Shown here one piece after another: positions 51,090 through 59,253 of a stretch of DNA of 64,000 bases; positions within the stretch are counted from its first letter, which is position 1, and each line of letters opens with the position of its first letter. Location of the stretch: contig NZ_SBLB01000011.1 of the NCBI RefSeq assembly GCF_004138325.1, forward strand, positions 101,783-165,782, read 5' to 3'. Below the pieces are notes generated by a model. That model was given only the letters and a program-made list of their open reading frames with translations, did not search any database and was not told where the DNA came from. Both the position numbers and the translations under genes were made by a program. This stretch comes from Spirosoma sordidisoli (GTDB lineage Bacteria > Bacteroidota > Bacteroidia > Cytophagales > Spirosomataceae).

Positions 51090-52304
51090 TTAGTTCGCCA
51101 CCGAAAAGCGGTATTCGGTCGTTTGTTTGTATGTCTGGCCGGGACGCAGAATGGTATTCGGATACGTCGGGTGGTTGGGCGAGTCGGGGTAGTGCTGGGC
51201 TTCAAGGGCAAAGGCATCGCGGTAGTTGATGGGCTTACCGTATTTACCGATATCGCTTCCTTTGAAGAAGTTACCGCCGTAGAACTGAACGGCCGGCTCG
51301 GTAGTCAGCACTTCCATTTTGATGCCCGACTTATCGCCGGTGATCTCCACTCCTTTTGTGAGGCCGGTGCTTCCTTTTTTGTTCAGCACGAAGTTGTGGT
51401 CATAGCCACTGCCGAACGTCAGCTGCTCGTTTTTCTCGTTCACCCGCGCCCCAATGGCCGTTGGCTTCCGGAAATCGAATGGCGTACCCGCCACCGGAGC
51501 GGGCTCTCCCTGCGGAATCAGGCCTTTGTCGACCACCGAGTAGCGGTCTGCATCGATCATCAGCACGTGGTTGTTGATGGTGCCGCTACCCTCGCCGTTG
51601 AGGTTGAAAAAGCCGTGGCTCGTCGGGTTATAGGGCGTGGCTTTATCGGTCGTTGCGGTATAGTCGATGCGCAGGCCGTTGTCGGTCAGGGTGTAGACAA
51701 CGTTGGTCGTAACGGTTCCCGGAAAACCGCCTTCCCCATCTTTCGATACGTACGTCAGCTTCAGGCTGGTATCGCCCGACTGGCTGGCCGTCCAGACCTG
51801 GTTATGAAAGCCGCTTGGGCCGCCGTGGAGGGTGTTGCCGTTGTTATTCAGCTCCGTCTTGTACGTTTTACCATCGAGGGTAAACGTGCCTTTGCCGATG
51901 CGGTTACCAAACCGGCCAACAATGGGGCCGAAAAACGCCCCACCCTCGCTCTGATAGGCCTTTGCCGACGCGAACCCCGGCACTACGTCTACCAGCTTGC
52001 CCGCTTTGTCGGGCACCAGCAGCCCAACCAGCCGGGCTCCGTAATTGGTGATGGCCACCTGCATGGTCTTGTTTTTCAGCGTATAAAGCTGAATTGCCTT
52101 GCCGTCTTTCTCCCCCGCAAAGGCGTTGGCATCGGGTAGTTTGAAGGCAACAGCCGCCGAAGAAGACGCCGTATCGGCATCGGGCGATCCGGCTGCGGGG
52201 GTATTGGCCAGCTCCGTATCGGCTTCCTTGGTTTTTGTCGACGACTGGCAGCTGGCCTGCAGCAGCAGGGCGGCCACCAGCGCCGGAAGAATGAATGTTC
52301 GCAT
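51090..52304 (-). CDS. galM: Lipoprotein aldose 1-epimerase (galactose mutarotase)
   Basis: A 404-residue enzyme that interconverts alpha and beta anomers of aldoses. Signal peptide with lipobox LQASC, so it is lipid-anchored. A Ser/Ala/Asp-rich linker precedes the epimerase domain (about 70-400), with conserved segments VGRFGNRIGKGTF, LHGGPSGFHNQVW (His), NPTSHGFFNL (His) and LTTEPAVQFYGGNFF (the catalytic Glu). Mutarotation of the released sugar before uptake fits the flanking glycosidases. Family sure. Confidence 0.94.
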   Translation of the reverse strand: MRTFILPALVAALLLQASCQSSTKTKEADTELANTPAAGSPDADTASSSAAVAFKLPDANAFAGEKDGKAIQLYTLKNKTMQVAITNYGARLVGLLVPDKAGKLVDVVPGFASAKAYQSEGGAFFGPIVGRFGNRIGKGTFTLDGKTYKTELNNNGNTLHGGPSGFHNQVWTASQSGDTSLKLTYVSKDGEGGFPGTVTTNVVYTLTDNGLRIDYTATTDKATPYNPTSHGFFNLNGEGSGTINNHVLMIDADRYSVVDKGLIPQGEPAPVAGTPFDFRKPTAIGARVNEKNEQLTFGSGYDHNFVLNKKGSTGLTKGVEITGDKSGIKMEVLTTEPAVQFYGGNFFKGSDIGKYGKPINYRDAFALEAQHYPDSPNHPTYPNTILRPGQTYKQTTEYRFSVAN

Positions 52305-52380
52305 AGGTTATAGGCGTAAAATATGGGTAAGATGTGTCAGGGGCGTCATGCACCTGTGGGGTTGAAAGCAGAAGCGGGCC

Positions 52381-53469
52381 TTATTCTCCCGGAACAGGCA
52401 TGGGTATCTTAGGCATTGGCTTCCCAAAATTGGGCGAGCCGTCGGCATTCCAGGTAAACGGCTGAATGTGGGGGGCGCGTTTATTACCGCAGCCATCCGT
52501 AGCCGACGGGTTGGCATGATAAATCATCCAGTGCTGAACGGGCTCTCCATTACGGCCTGCGGTCTGGAAGAAACCACCGTGTCCTGGTGCCCAGACGCCG
52601 TTTTCGGGTGCCTGAACGAACACAGGCTGCGGGCTTTTCTGCCAGCTTTTGGGGTCGAGCAGGTCGCCCTTACCGGTGTAGGTCAGCAGCCCCAGGCAGT
52701 AGTCGAGCCAGCAGGCGTTGGCCGAGTAGACCAGAAACAGTTTGCCGTCGTGCTGCAGGAACTCCGGCCCTTCGTTGACGTAGATTTTGGGTACTTCCCC
52801 ATTTTTCTGCCAGGCCTGCGGCACATCGCCATGGCGCTCCCAGGGCAGTTCGGGCTGCGCAATCCGGACCCGGTCGCCGTCGAGTGTCCAGGGGTTTTTG
52901 AGTTTGGCGATGTATATGTCCTGCTGACCGTTGGTAGGCCCCTCCCAACCCGACCAGGCCGCGTATAGCTGGCCGTTGAACTCCATCACCGACATATCGA
53001 TTTCCCAATGGTCGCCCGGATCGCCGATCTTGCCTTTCATCACCCACTCGCCCGCAAACGGATCCAGGGCTTCATTCTCGATGACCCAGACCCGGTGGCT
53101 CAGATTATTGGCCGAGTCGGCCGAGAAATAGACGTACCAGCGCTCCTGCCCCCGGTCATTTTTGAGGGCGTGGATTTCGGGGGCCCAAAGCTCTTTCGAG
53201 TACGGCTGACCCGGCGGAGGGGTGTAGATAACCTTTTTTTCGGCCGTTGCCAGATCGGCTATGTTGCGGGTACGCCAGAGGGTCAGGTTTGCGCCGGTGG
53301 TGTTCATGTAATAATACCAGCCGTCTTTTTGCAGTACCCACGGATCGGGGCCCGACGGTTTAATCGGATTGGTGAACGTGCGTTGCGCATGAGCGCTATA
53401 CAGACCGGCCAGCAGCACAGCCGACAGCAGCCACCACTTACGAACGGACGCGGTGATCAGACTAATCAT
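52381..53469 (-). CDS. Exported GH43-family glycosidase
   Basis: A 362-residue five-bladed propeller hydrolase with a signal peptide (about 1-29). The catalytic base Asp is in PSGPDPWVL, the pKa-modulating Asp in WEIDMSV, and the acid Glu in NEGPEFLQHDG. GH43 enzymes act on arabinans and xylans. Beside an Asp-box hydrolase of possible GH93 type it suggests arabinan use. It follows that gene by three bases, so the two are translated together. Confidence 0.88.
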   Translation of the reverse strand: MISLITASVRKWWLLSAVLLAGLYSAHAQRTFTNPIKPSGPDPWVLQKDGWYYYMNTTGANLTLWRTRNIADLATAEKKVIYTPPPGQPYSKELWAPEIHALKNDRGQERWYVYFSADSANNLSHRVWVIENEALDPFAGEWVMKGKIGDPGDHWEIDMSVMEFNGQLYAAWSGWEGPTNGQQDIYIAKLKNPWTLDGDRVRIAQPELPWERHGDVPQAWQKNGEVPKIYVNEGPEFLQHDGKLFLVYSANACWLDYCLGLLTYTGKGDLLDPKSWQKSPQPVFVQAPENGVWAPGHGGFFQTAGRNGEPVQHWMIYHANPSATDGCGNKRAPHIQPFTWNADGSPNFGKPMPKIPMPVPGE

Positions 53470-53472
53470 AGG

Positions 53473-54624
53473 TTATCGGTTCAGGGAGAAAGGAATAGAG
53501 TAGGAATACGCTGTACATACATCCCCATTGTACCGCAGCGCCACCTCGATCAGCCGCTTTTTATCAGCCGACAGAAGGAGCTGCGATGAATAGTTGGGGC
53601 ACGGATTATCATACGCCTTCGGCACGGGAACCGGCGCGGGCGTTTCGGTCCAGGGGCCAGCGCCCGCCGGGTTGCTCACCAGCAGCACCGTTCCGCTGGC
53701 GGGGGCTGGCTTATTGGCCGCATCGAGCAGCAACTGGCCTACCACGAGTAAACGCCCGTCGGGCAGGGTGGTAAAAGAGGGAGCATGCGCCAGGTGATGG
53801 CCCTCCAGCGATTCGATACGGGTGCCGGGCTGGGCCGGGTTGCCCCAGGTTAGACCGTCGCGCGAGAACCGGATAAACACGTCGCAGCCCATGCCGCAGA
53901 TTTCGTAAACCATGACGTAGCGGGCGGGCCAGGCATACCCGGCGGCCAGTTTGCGCACAATGGCCATGCCGGGGCGCATCGGTTTGTTGGGCTGATCCGG
54001 TATGGCGACGTCGCGGACTTCGGGACCCCAGGTTCGGCCCCCGTCGGTCGAGACTTTATGGGCCAGGAGCTGGTTAAACCCCTCGGCGCGGTGTTCTTCT
54101 GTCGAGTAATAAGCTACCAGATTTCCGTTGGCGTCGACGATAAACTCGGGCTCCCACAGGCCGACCTTGCCGGTAGCCAGCGTCGAGTGAAAGCGCCAGG
54201 TTTTACCCCCGTCGGTACTGCGGTGAATGTTGATCGATGAGCGGCAGCGCGGGTCGCGGGAGCATCCCATTGACGGCGCCCAGAATAACGTACCGGCGGC
54301 TACCGTACCGAGTGGCTGCGGCACCTCCCACAGGCCGCTGCAGCAGTGTTTGGTATCCGTCGTATCGCGGAGGTCGGCCAGGGGTTTCCACGAACGCCCT
54401 TCATCGGCACTCGTGTAGAGCATGGCGCCGTTCCCATCGGTATCGAATGAGGCCAGTAGCTGCCCCGGTCGGTTGGGTTTGTGCTGAAGCCGGATCACCC
54501 GCGGGTAGTAGGCTCGCCGTTCTGTGACTGGCTTCGGCTCATCGGGGGGCGCGGGCTCTACCAGGCCACCCAATGCCAGCGACACAGCCAGCAGCAGCCA
54601 ATTGCCACCTCTGAAAACGTTCAT
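53473..54624 (-). CDS. Exported Asp-box (sialidase-fold) hydrolase, possibly GH93
   Basis: A 383-residue six-bladed propeller protein with an N-terminal signal. Three Asp-boxes are visible: TSADEGRSW, RSTDGGKTW and KVSTDGGRTW. The opening RVIRLQHKPNRPGQLLASF is like exo-arabinanase (GH93) rather than sialidase, since the Arg triad of sialidases is not clear. It heads the minus-strand operon (GH43 next, then the epimerase, then GH5). Sialidase remains possible. Confidence 0.75.
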   Translation of the reverse strand: MNVFRGGNWLLLAVSLALGGLVEPAPPDEPKPVTERRAYYPRVIRLQHKPNRPGQLLASFDTDGNGAMLYTSADEGRSWKPLADLRDTTDTKHCCSGLWEVPQPLGTVAAGTLFWAPSMGCSRDPRCRSSINIHRSTDGGKTWRFHSTLATGKVGLWEPEFIVDANGNLVAYYSTEEHRAEGFNQLLAHKVSTDGGRTWGPEVRDVAIPDQPNKPMRPGMAIVRKLAAGYAWPARYVMVYEICGMGCDVFIRFSRDGLTWGNPAQPGTRIESLEGHHLAHAPSFTTLPDGRLLVVGQLLLDAANKPAPASGTVLLVSNPAGAGPWTETPAPVPVPKAYDNPCPNYSSQLLLSADKKRLIEVALRYNGDVCTAYSYSIPFSLNR

Positions 54625-54652
54625 GAATCTAGAATAGGGTCTATAGAATAAA

Positions 54653-54684
54653 GAGCCAACTGGCTTTTTTTAACCCTTTGGCTC
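54653..54684 (-). terminator. Hairpin after the 54709-55296 gene
   Basis: Outer 7-bp stem (GAGCCAA and TTGGCTC) enclosing a 7-base run of T on the plus strand, 25 bases past the minus-strand stop. A smaller hairpin (AGCC/GGCT) followed by T7 can form on the plus strand. Confidence 0.4.
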
Positions 54685-54708
54685 ATCAATAATCGGCCTG
54701 ACCAGGCA

Positions 54709-55296
54709 TTAATATGTGCGTAATACCTTCAGCCGGTGGTTGTTATTGATCCGCATCCGGGGAGAACTCAGGCGGTTAAAAATAACCCCCGCCACCGCCA
54801 TACCCCCCGCAACGGGTAGGACCGACTGGGCCCGAAAGTTATTGTTGACCACACTCGACAGCAGGTAAACACCCCCCGCAATAGGCAGCAGCCGACCAGC
54901 CGCTGTAATAAACGGTATGCGCCGGTCAACGTATATTTTCTGCACCTCCCCGAGTCGAAACGCCACCGGTTCGTCGCGGTTCATGACCTCGTTGGCCATC
55001 AGCACCACAAACGTACTGTCCGTTACCTCGTAAAGCGTTTCCCTGAATTTCTGACCTCGCGCTTTGAACCGAATCTCGTCGCCCTCAAAGAACCGGTATC
55101 GCCGGAAACCGCCCAGCGTCGGGTTCACGTCCAGCGCCAGGTACCGCGACGGTCGAAGCCGGGCCGCAAAGGACCCGCCACGCCGTTCGAGTAGCTGTTC
55201 GGTAGTCAGGGTATCGCGGGGTTGAGCAACGGAGTCGGTCAGGGCAACTAAGCCAAAGACCCAAAACATCAGCAATCGAGCAGAGCGCCACGTCAT
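54709..55296 (-). CDS. Exported protein of unknown function
   Basis: A 195-residue protein. I chose the Met at 55296 because it begins a signal peptide (LLMFWVFGLVALTDSVAQ); the frame begins at 55344. The middle has beta-rich segments (RYRFFEGDEIRFKARGQ, LYEVTDSTFVVLM), and a weak hydrophobic stretch is at about 140-175. It lies upstream of a small lipoprotein gene but is not clearly co-transcribed. No family recognised. Confidence 0.65.
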   Translation of the reverse strand: MTWRSARLLMFWVFGLVALTDSVAQPRDTLTTEQLLERRGGSFAARLRPSRYLALDVNPTLGGFRRYRFFEGDEIRFKARGQKFRETLYEVTDSTFVVLMANEVMNRDEPVAFRLGEVQKIYVDRRIPFITAAGRLLPIAGGVYLLSSVVNNNFRAQSVLPVAGGMAVAGVIFNRLSSPRMRINNNHRLKVLRTY

Positions 55297-55405
55297 ACAG
55301 TAAACAGGTTGTCCTGTTTGCAATAACGCGAAAGGGCCAGGCAAAGTCAGCTATTTTTTATTTTTTAAGAAACCCGCTGCGCCATGCTGATGCCGGAACG
55401 GGCAT

Positions 55406-55431
55406 AAAAAAACCGGCCAGAGACCGGTTTT
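55406..55431 (-). terminator. Terminator after the small lipoprotein gene
   Basis: AAAACCGG and its complement form an 8-bp stem with a 7-base loop, followed by seven T on the minus transcript. It ends the 55449-55691 gene and may also act on the plus strand. Confidence 0.75.
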
Positions 55432-55448
55432 ACAGGGGCATGGATGCC

Positions 55449-55691
55449 TTAGTTGTTCTTGTCTTTTACCGAGTCGCGAACGGCTTCCCGGTACTCTTTC
55501 CGGGCTGAATCCAGCTCCGTCTGCTCGTCGCGCACTTCGGCGGTGTCGCCTTCCTGCTGTGCTTCGATGACGTCTTCTTTAGCGTCCTGCACCTCTTCGG
55601 CTTTGTTTTCTTTTTTCGAATCGCAGCTCATCTGAGTGGTGGCGCAGACAACGGCAAGAGCAAGTGCAGTAGCAAATGATTTGATCTTCAT
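55449..55691 (-). CDS. Small highly charged lipoprotein
   Basis: An 80-residue protein. A hydrophobic signal segment ends in lipobox-like TQMSC, so it should be lipid-anchored. The mature part is a single Glu/Lys/Asp-rich helix with heptads (VQDAKEDVIEAQQEGD, LDSARKEYREAVRDSV), likely coiled-coil. It is flanked by its own terminator. Similar small proteins are common in Bacteroidota; no function known. Confidence 0.65.
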   Translation of the reverse strand: MKIKSFATALALAVVCATTQMSCDSKKENKAEEVQDAKEDVIEAQQEGDTAEVRDEQTELDSARKEYREAVRDSVKDKNN

Positions 55692-55838
55692 ACGTTTTAA
55701 CTTGAGTTATAATAGACGTTTCATCCGGGCTATCCCGGACTTAATGGGTTAGAACGGGAATCGGTGCCGATTGTTCCGGACACCTACTTAACGGTATGCA
55801 GGCTGGTACGCCCGGCCCTTTTGGCTACTTTTGCGCCC

Positions 55839-56915
55839 ATGATTACTGCCAACCAACTTCGTAAGTTCACCGAACAGATATTTATAGCCATCGGCTGCTC
55901 AGAGGCCGATGCCCGCCTGGCCACTGACGTGCTCGTCTCGGCTGACCTGCGCGGGGTCGATTCACACGGTGTAGCCCGCCTGCCGGGCTACGTACGGCTT
56001 TACGACGTCGGCCGGCTCAATCCACAACCGCACATTCGGGTCGTTCACGAAACACCGTCTACGGCCGTTGTCGACGGCGACCGCGGCCTGGGGCTGGTAG
56101 TAGGGCCGTGGGCCATGCAGGTTGCCATCGACAAAGCCCGCACGGCCGGAACGGGCTGGGTAGCGGTTCGCAATTCCAACCATTTCGGCATAGCGGGTTA
56201 CCATGCCCTGCTGGCGGCCGACCATGACATGATTGGACAGGCTATGACCCACGCGGCTCCGCTCGTAGCGCCCACTTTCGCGCTCGAAAAAATGCTGGGC
56301 ACTAATCCCATTGCCGTGGCCATACCAGCCGCTACCGAGCCGACCTTTCTGGCCGATTTTGCCAGTACGGCCGTAGCCTACGGGAAGCTTGAAATCCTGC
56401 AGCGCAAAGGCCAGGACATTCCGTTGGGCTGGGCGCAGGATGCCAGCGGCCAGCCCACTACCGACGCCAATGCCATTCGGAACGGTGGCGCCCTGCTGCC
56501 CCTCGGTACCGACCGCGAACACGGCAGCCACAAAGGGTACGGGCTGGGTGCCGTTGTCGATATTTTTTCGGGTGTGCTGTCAGGCGCCAACTACGGTCCG
56601 TGGGTTCCTCCGTTTGCAACGGCGGGGTTCATGCAGGCCAATGAAGGCGTCGGCGAAGGGACGGGCCACTTCTTCGGGGCCATGCGTATCGATGCGTTTC
56701 GGCCAGCCAGTGAATTCAAAATCCATATGGACACCTGGATTCAGCGGTTCCGTCAGGCCCAGGCGGTGGAAGGCAAGCGGGTATTGATTCCCGGCGACCC
56801 CGAGCGCGAAATGGAAGCCGAGCGGCTCTCGAACGGCATTCCCCTGCTCGACCCGGTCATCCAGAGCCTGACGGAGCTGGGCGACCGGTTTGGTGTATTT
56901 TTTTCTCCGGCATAA
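55839..56915 (+). CDS. LDH2-family malate/lactate-type dehydrogenase
   Basis: A 358-residue NAD(P)-dependent oxidoreductase of the family of malate, L-sulfolactate, ureidoglycolate and lactate-type dehydrogenases with an unusual fold. I chose the Met at 55839 (MITANQLRKFTEQIF); the frame begins at 55764. Key segments are ADLRGVDSHGVARLPGY with the catalytic His, VRNSNHFGIAGYH, and LEKMLGTNPIAVAIP. The stop codon lies inside the first palindrome of the repeat array that follows, so its last residues are written by repeat DNA. Substrate unknown. Confidence 0.9.
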   Translation: MITANQLRKFTEQIFIAIGCSEADARLATDVLVSADLRGVDSHGVARLPGYVRLYDVGRLNPQPHIRVVHETPSTAVVDGDRGLGLVVGPWAMQVAIDKARTAGTGWVAVRNSNHFGIAGYHALLAADHDMIGQAMTHAAPLVAPTFALEKMLGTNPIAVAIPAATEPTFLADFASTAVAYGKLEILQRKGQDIPLGWAQDASGQPTTDANAIRNGGALLPLGTDREHGSHKGYGLGAVVDIFSGVLSGANYGPWVPPFATAGFMQANEGVGEGTGHFFGAMRIDAFRPASEFKIHMDTWIQRFRQAQAVEGKRVLIPGDPEREMEAERLSNGIPLLDPVIQSLTELGDRFGVFFSPA

Positions 56916-57350
56916 ATGCCGGGGACATTGAAATCAATACATTGGTCCCCCGGCATAAATGCCGGAGCTAGTCATGAACAGAACAGCGACGGACTCCGAC
57001 CATAACGAACCATCAATAGACCAGGCATTTATGCCGGGGACATTGAATTAATAACCTCCGGCATAAATGCCAGAGCTAGTCATGAACAGAACAGCGACAG
57101 ATCTGGATCAAAACGAACCATGATTTGCCCCGGCATTTATGCCGGGGAACACTGAAATCAATACATTGGTCCCCCGGCATAAATGCCGGAGCTAGTCATG
57201 GACAGAACAGCGACGGGCCCCGACCATAACGAACCATGACTAGCCTCGGCATTCATGCCGGGGAACATTGAAATCAACACATTTGCCCCGGCATTCATGC
57301 TGGGGCCATTGAAATCAACACATCAGTTCCCCGGTATTGATGCCGGAGAC
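56907..57350. repeat. Tandem array of about 110-bp units with embedded palindromes
   Basis: Between two plus-strand genes. Nine copies of a palindrome, consensus CCCCGGCATNNATGCCGGGG, lie at about 56907, 56950, 57021, 57058, 57128, 57171, 57244, 57286 and 57329. They alternate with two conserved spacers: a short one (GACATTGAAATCAATACATT) and a longer one (AGCTAGTCATGAACAGAACA and on to ACGAACCAT). The unit is about 107-116 bases, present in three full copies and a shorter fourth. Copies differ by scattered changes, often compensated in the stems. The best, 57128-57147, is a 9-bp perfect stem. The first overlaps the upstream stop codon. Confidence 0.9.
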
Positions 57351-57384
57351 ATTTTAGATTGTATCAACCATCAACTCATTTCCT

Positions 57385-58365
57385 ATGCAGTTCCGAACCC
57401 TGGGGAAAACCGGATTTTCTATTTCTGAAATCAGTTTAGGCACCTGGCAGGTCGGTGGCAAATGGGGCGACCCGTTCAGCCACGAGAACGCTGATCACAT
57501 CCTGAACGCGGCCGCCGATGCCGGTATCAATTTCATCGATACGGCCGATGTATACGGCGATGGGGAAAGCGAAAAAGCCGTTGGTCGACTCGTGCGGTCG
57601 CGGTCGGAGCGGATCTACGTGGCGACCAAGTGTGGACGCCGGCTACAACCCCACGTCAACGAAGCGTACCAGCCTGCTGCCCTGCGGAAGTTTGTCGACG
57701 ATAGCCTGCGTAACATGGGCCTGGAAACCCTCGACCTGATCCAACTCCACTGCCCCCCCACCGAAGCCTATTACCGGCCGGAGTTGTTCGACGTTTTTGA
57801 TCGACTGAAAGATGAAGGTAAAATTCAGAACCTGGGCGTCAGCGTCGAGAAAGTAGAAGAAGCGCTGAAAGCCATCGAGTACCCCAACGTCACTACCGTC
57901 CAAATCATCTTCAACCTGTTCCGGCAACGGCCCGCTGAACTGTTCTTCACCGAAGCCAAACGGCGTAACATAGGCGTTATCGTTCGGGTACCGCTGGCGA
58001 GTGGCCTGCTGACGGGCAAGTTTGACCAAAATACCATCTTCTCCCAGGATGACCACCGCACCTTCAACCGGCAGGGCGACGCGTTCGACAAAGGGGAAAC
58101 CTTCTCGGGGGTAGATTACGAGACTGGCCTGGCCGCGGTCAACGAGCTGAAGACCGTATTCCCGAATGGCCTCGCCGTTGACGCCCTGCGCTGGATTCTC
58201 ACCTTCGATGCCGTCAGCTGCGTCATTCCCGGCGCGTCGAAGCCGGAGCACCTGATCGCCAATATACAGGCAGCCGATCGGCCGGCCCCCTCGCCCGAGC
58301 AGATGGCTGCCGTAAAAAAAATCTACGACGAACGAATCAAAAATCCCGTTCACTACCTCTGGTAG
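57385..58365 (+). CDS. Aldo/keto reductase
   Basis: A 326-residue (beta/alpha)8 NADPH-dependent oxidoreductase. The AKR tetrad is present: Asp and Tyr in FIDTADVYGDGESEKAVG, Lys in YVATKCGRR, and His in LIQLHCPPTE. The start is MQFRTLGKTGFSISEISLG, and cofactor-binding residues appear near the C-terminus (VIPGASKPEHL). It acts on small aldehydes or ketones; the natural substrate cannot be read. It stands just after the palindromic repeat array and before a perfect hairpin. Confidence 0.94.
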   Translation: MQFRTLGKTGFSISEISLGTWQVGGKWGDPFSHENADHILNAAADAGINFIDTADVYGDGESEKAVGRLVRSRSERIYVATKCGRRLQPHVNEAYQPAALRKFVDDSLRNMGLETLDLIQLHCPPTEAYYRPELFDVFDRLKDEGKIQNLGVSVEKVEEALKAIEYPNVTTVQIIFNLFRQRPAELFFTEAKRRNIGVIVRVPLASGLLTGKFDQNTIFSQDDHRTFNRQGDAFDKGETFSGVDYETGLAAVNELKTVFPNGLAVDALRWILTFDAVSCVIPGASKPEHLIANIQAADRPAPSPEQMAAVKKIYDERIKNPVHYLW

Positions 58366-58391
58366 CTCCCCTGAACAACACACCGCGCAGG

Positions 58392-58433
58392 AGCCCCGGT
58401 ACAGGTAGTTAGCAGGAGACCTGTACCGGGGCT
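58392..58433. terminator. Bidirectional hairpin terminator
   Basis: A perfect 15-bp stem (AGCCCCGGTACAGGT and its complement) with a 12-base loop, between convergent genes ending at 58365 and 58444. No T-run, but its position and strength support termination on both strands. Confidence 0.75.
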
Positions 58434-58443
58434 TAGCGGTTTG

Positions 58444-59055
58444 TCAGCGCCCCAGAAAAATCCGGAAGCCCACATTGAGTCCGATCGTGCCCGGTTCCCG
58501 ATAACCGGTCGAGACCAGGCTGGTATTGACTACGTTGTTTTTGCGGTAGCCAAGCGATGCGTCGAGGCTGACGGTATTGTTGATAAAATAGGCCGCGCCT
58601 ATCGATCCGCCATAAGCAAACGAACCCTGTTTGTACAGGTTTTCACTAACTCCGTTGAGATTGCGGGCCCGGTACCATTGCTGTGTATAGCCAACCGTAG
58701 CATCGATAAACGGACGAAGTCTGGCCGAGCCAACGTAGTAGCGTACAAAAGGAGCCAGACCCAGCTGCGTATTTGTTATACTATACTGAGTGTTACCGAC
58801 TGTCGCAAACCGCGTCTGGTAATGCTGGTAGTTAACTGGTACAGAGAGACCTACAACCAGATTGTCAGCTACGAAGTACCCGGCCGATGGCAACACCGAT
58901 ACCGAAAAATTAGTTATCCGGTACGGTTTCTCGCCGGGCGAATAGGAGATGTTCCCGACCTGAGCGCCGACCGTCCAGCGCCCTTTTTCCGTTTGGGCCG
59001 TAGCCGATGATATACCCAGTACCAGCAGCGTTAATGAACAGACTACGTTTTTCAT
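58444..59055 (-). CDS. Outer-membrane beta-barrel protein, porin-like
   Basis: A 203-residue exported protein with signal peptide 1-21. The rest shows alternating barrel strands (WTVGAQVGNISYSP, VSVLPSAGYFVADNLVVG, FVRYYVGSARLRPFIDATVG) and ends in VGFRIFLGR. This pattern and size fit the small OmpW/OprF-like porin family. Function unknown. Confidence 0.8.
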   Translation of the reverse strand: MKNVVCSLTLLVLGISSATAQTEKGRWTVGAQVGNISYSPGEKPYRITNFSVSVLPSAGYFVADNLVVGLSVPVNYQHYQTRFATVGNTQYSITNTQLGLAPFVRYYVGSARLRPFIDATVGYTQQWYRARNLNGVSENLYKQGSFAYGGSIGAAYFINNTVSLDASLGYRKNNVVNTSLVSTGYREPGTIGLNVGFRIFLGR

Positions 59056-59197
59056 ACACTAGAGGTTGATTGATGATCGGCACAAGAATACAGGCAAAAT
59101 TTACTTAATCTATCACATTAACATTATTTAATAGATTCAGGCAGGCTGTACTATGGGCAGTAAAAATTTGCACAAAACCAGCACGACTTAGGGTTCG

Positions 59198-59229
59198 TTT
59201 GGCGATGCGAACGGTTTGCCATATATTGT
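59198..59229 (+). promoter_or_regulatory. Candidate promoter of the ATP-grasp gene
   Basis: TTTG (59198-59201), a 20-base gap, then TATATTGT (59222-59229), near the Bacteroidota -33/-7 pattern. The gene starts 24 bases downstream. Confidence 0.4.
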
Positions 59230-59253
59230 TGCTTTACTAATCAAAAACCCGCC

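Noticed and set aside
53586..53797. Short plus-strand open frames inside the Asp-box gene
   Set aside because: They are shadows on the opposite strand of a gene with three Asp-box motifs.
56907..57350. CRISPR-like array
   Set aside because: Spacer sequences are themselves conserved, the units are over 100 bases, and no cas gene is near. A CRISPR array has unique spacers.
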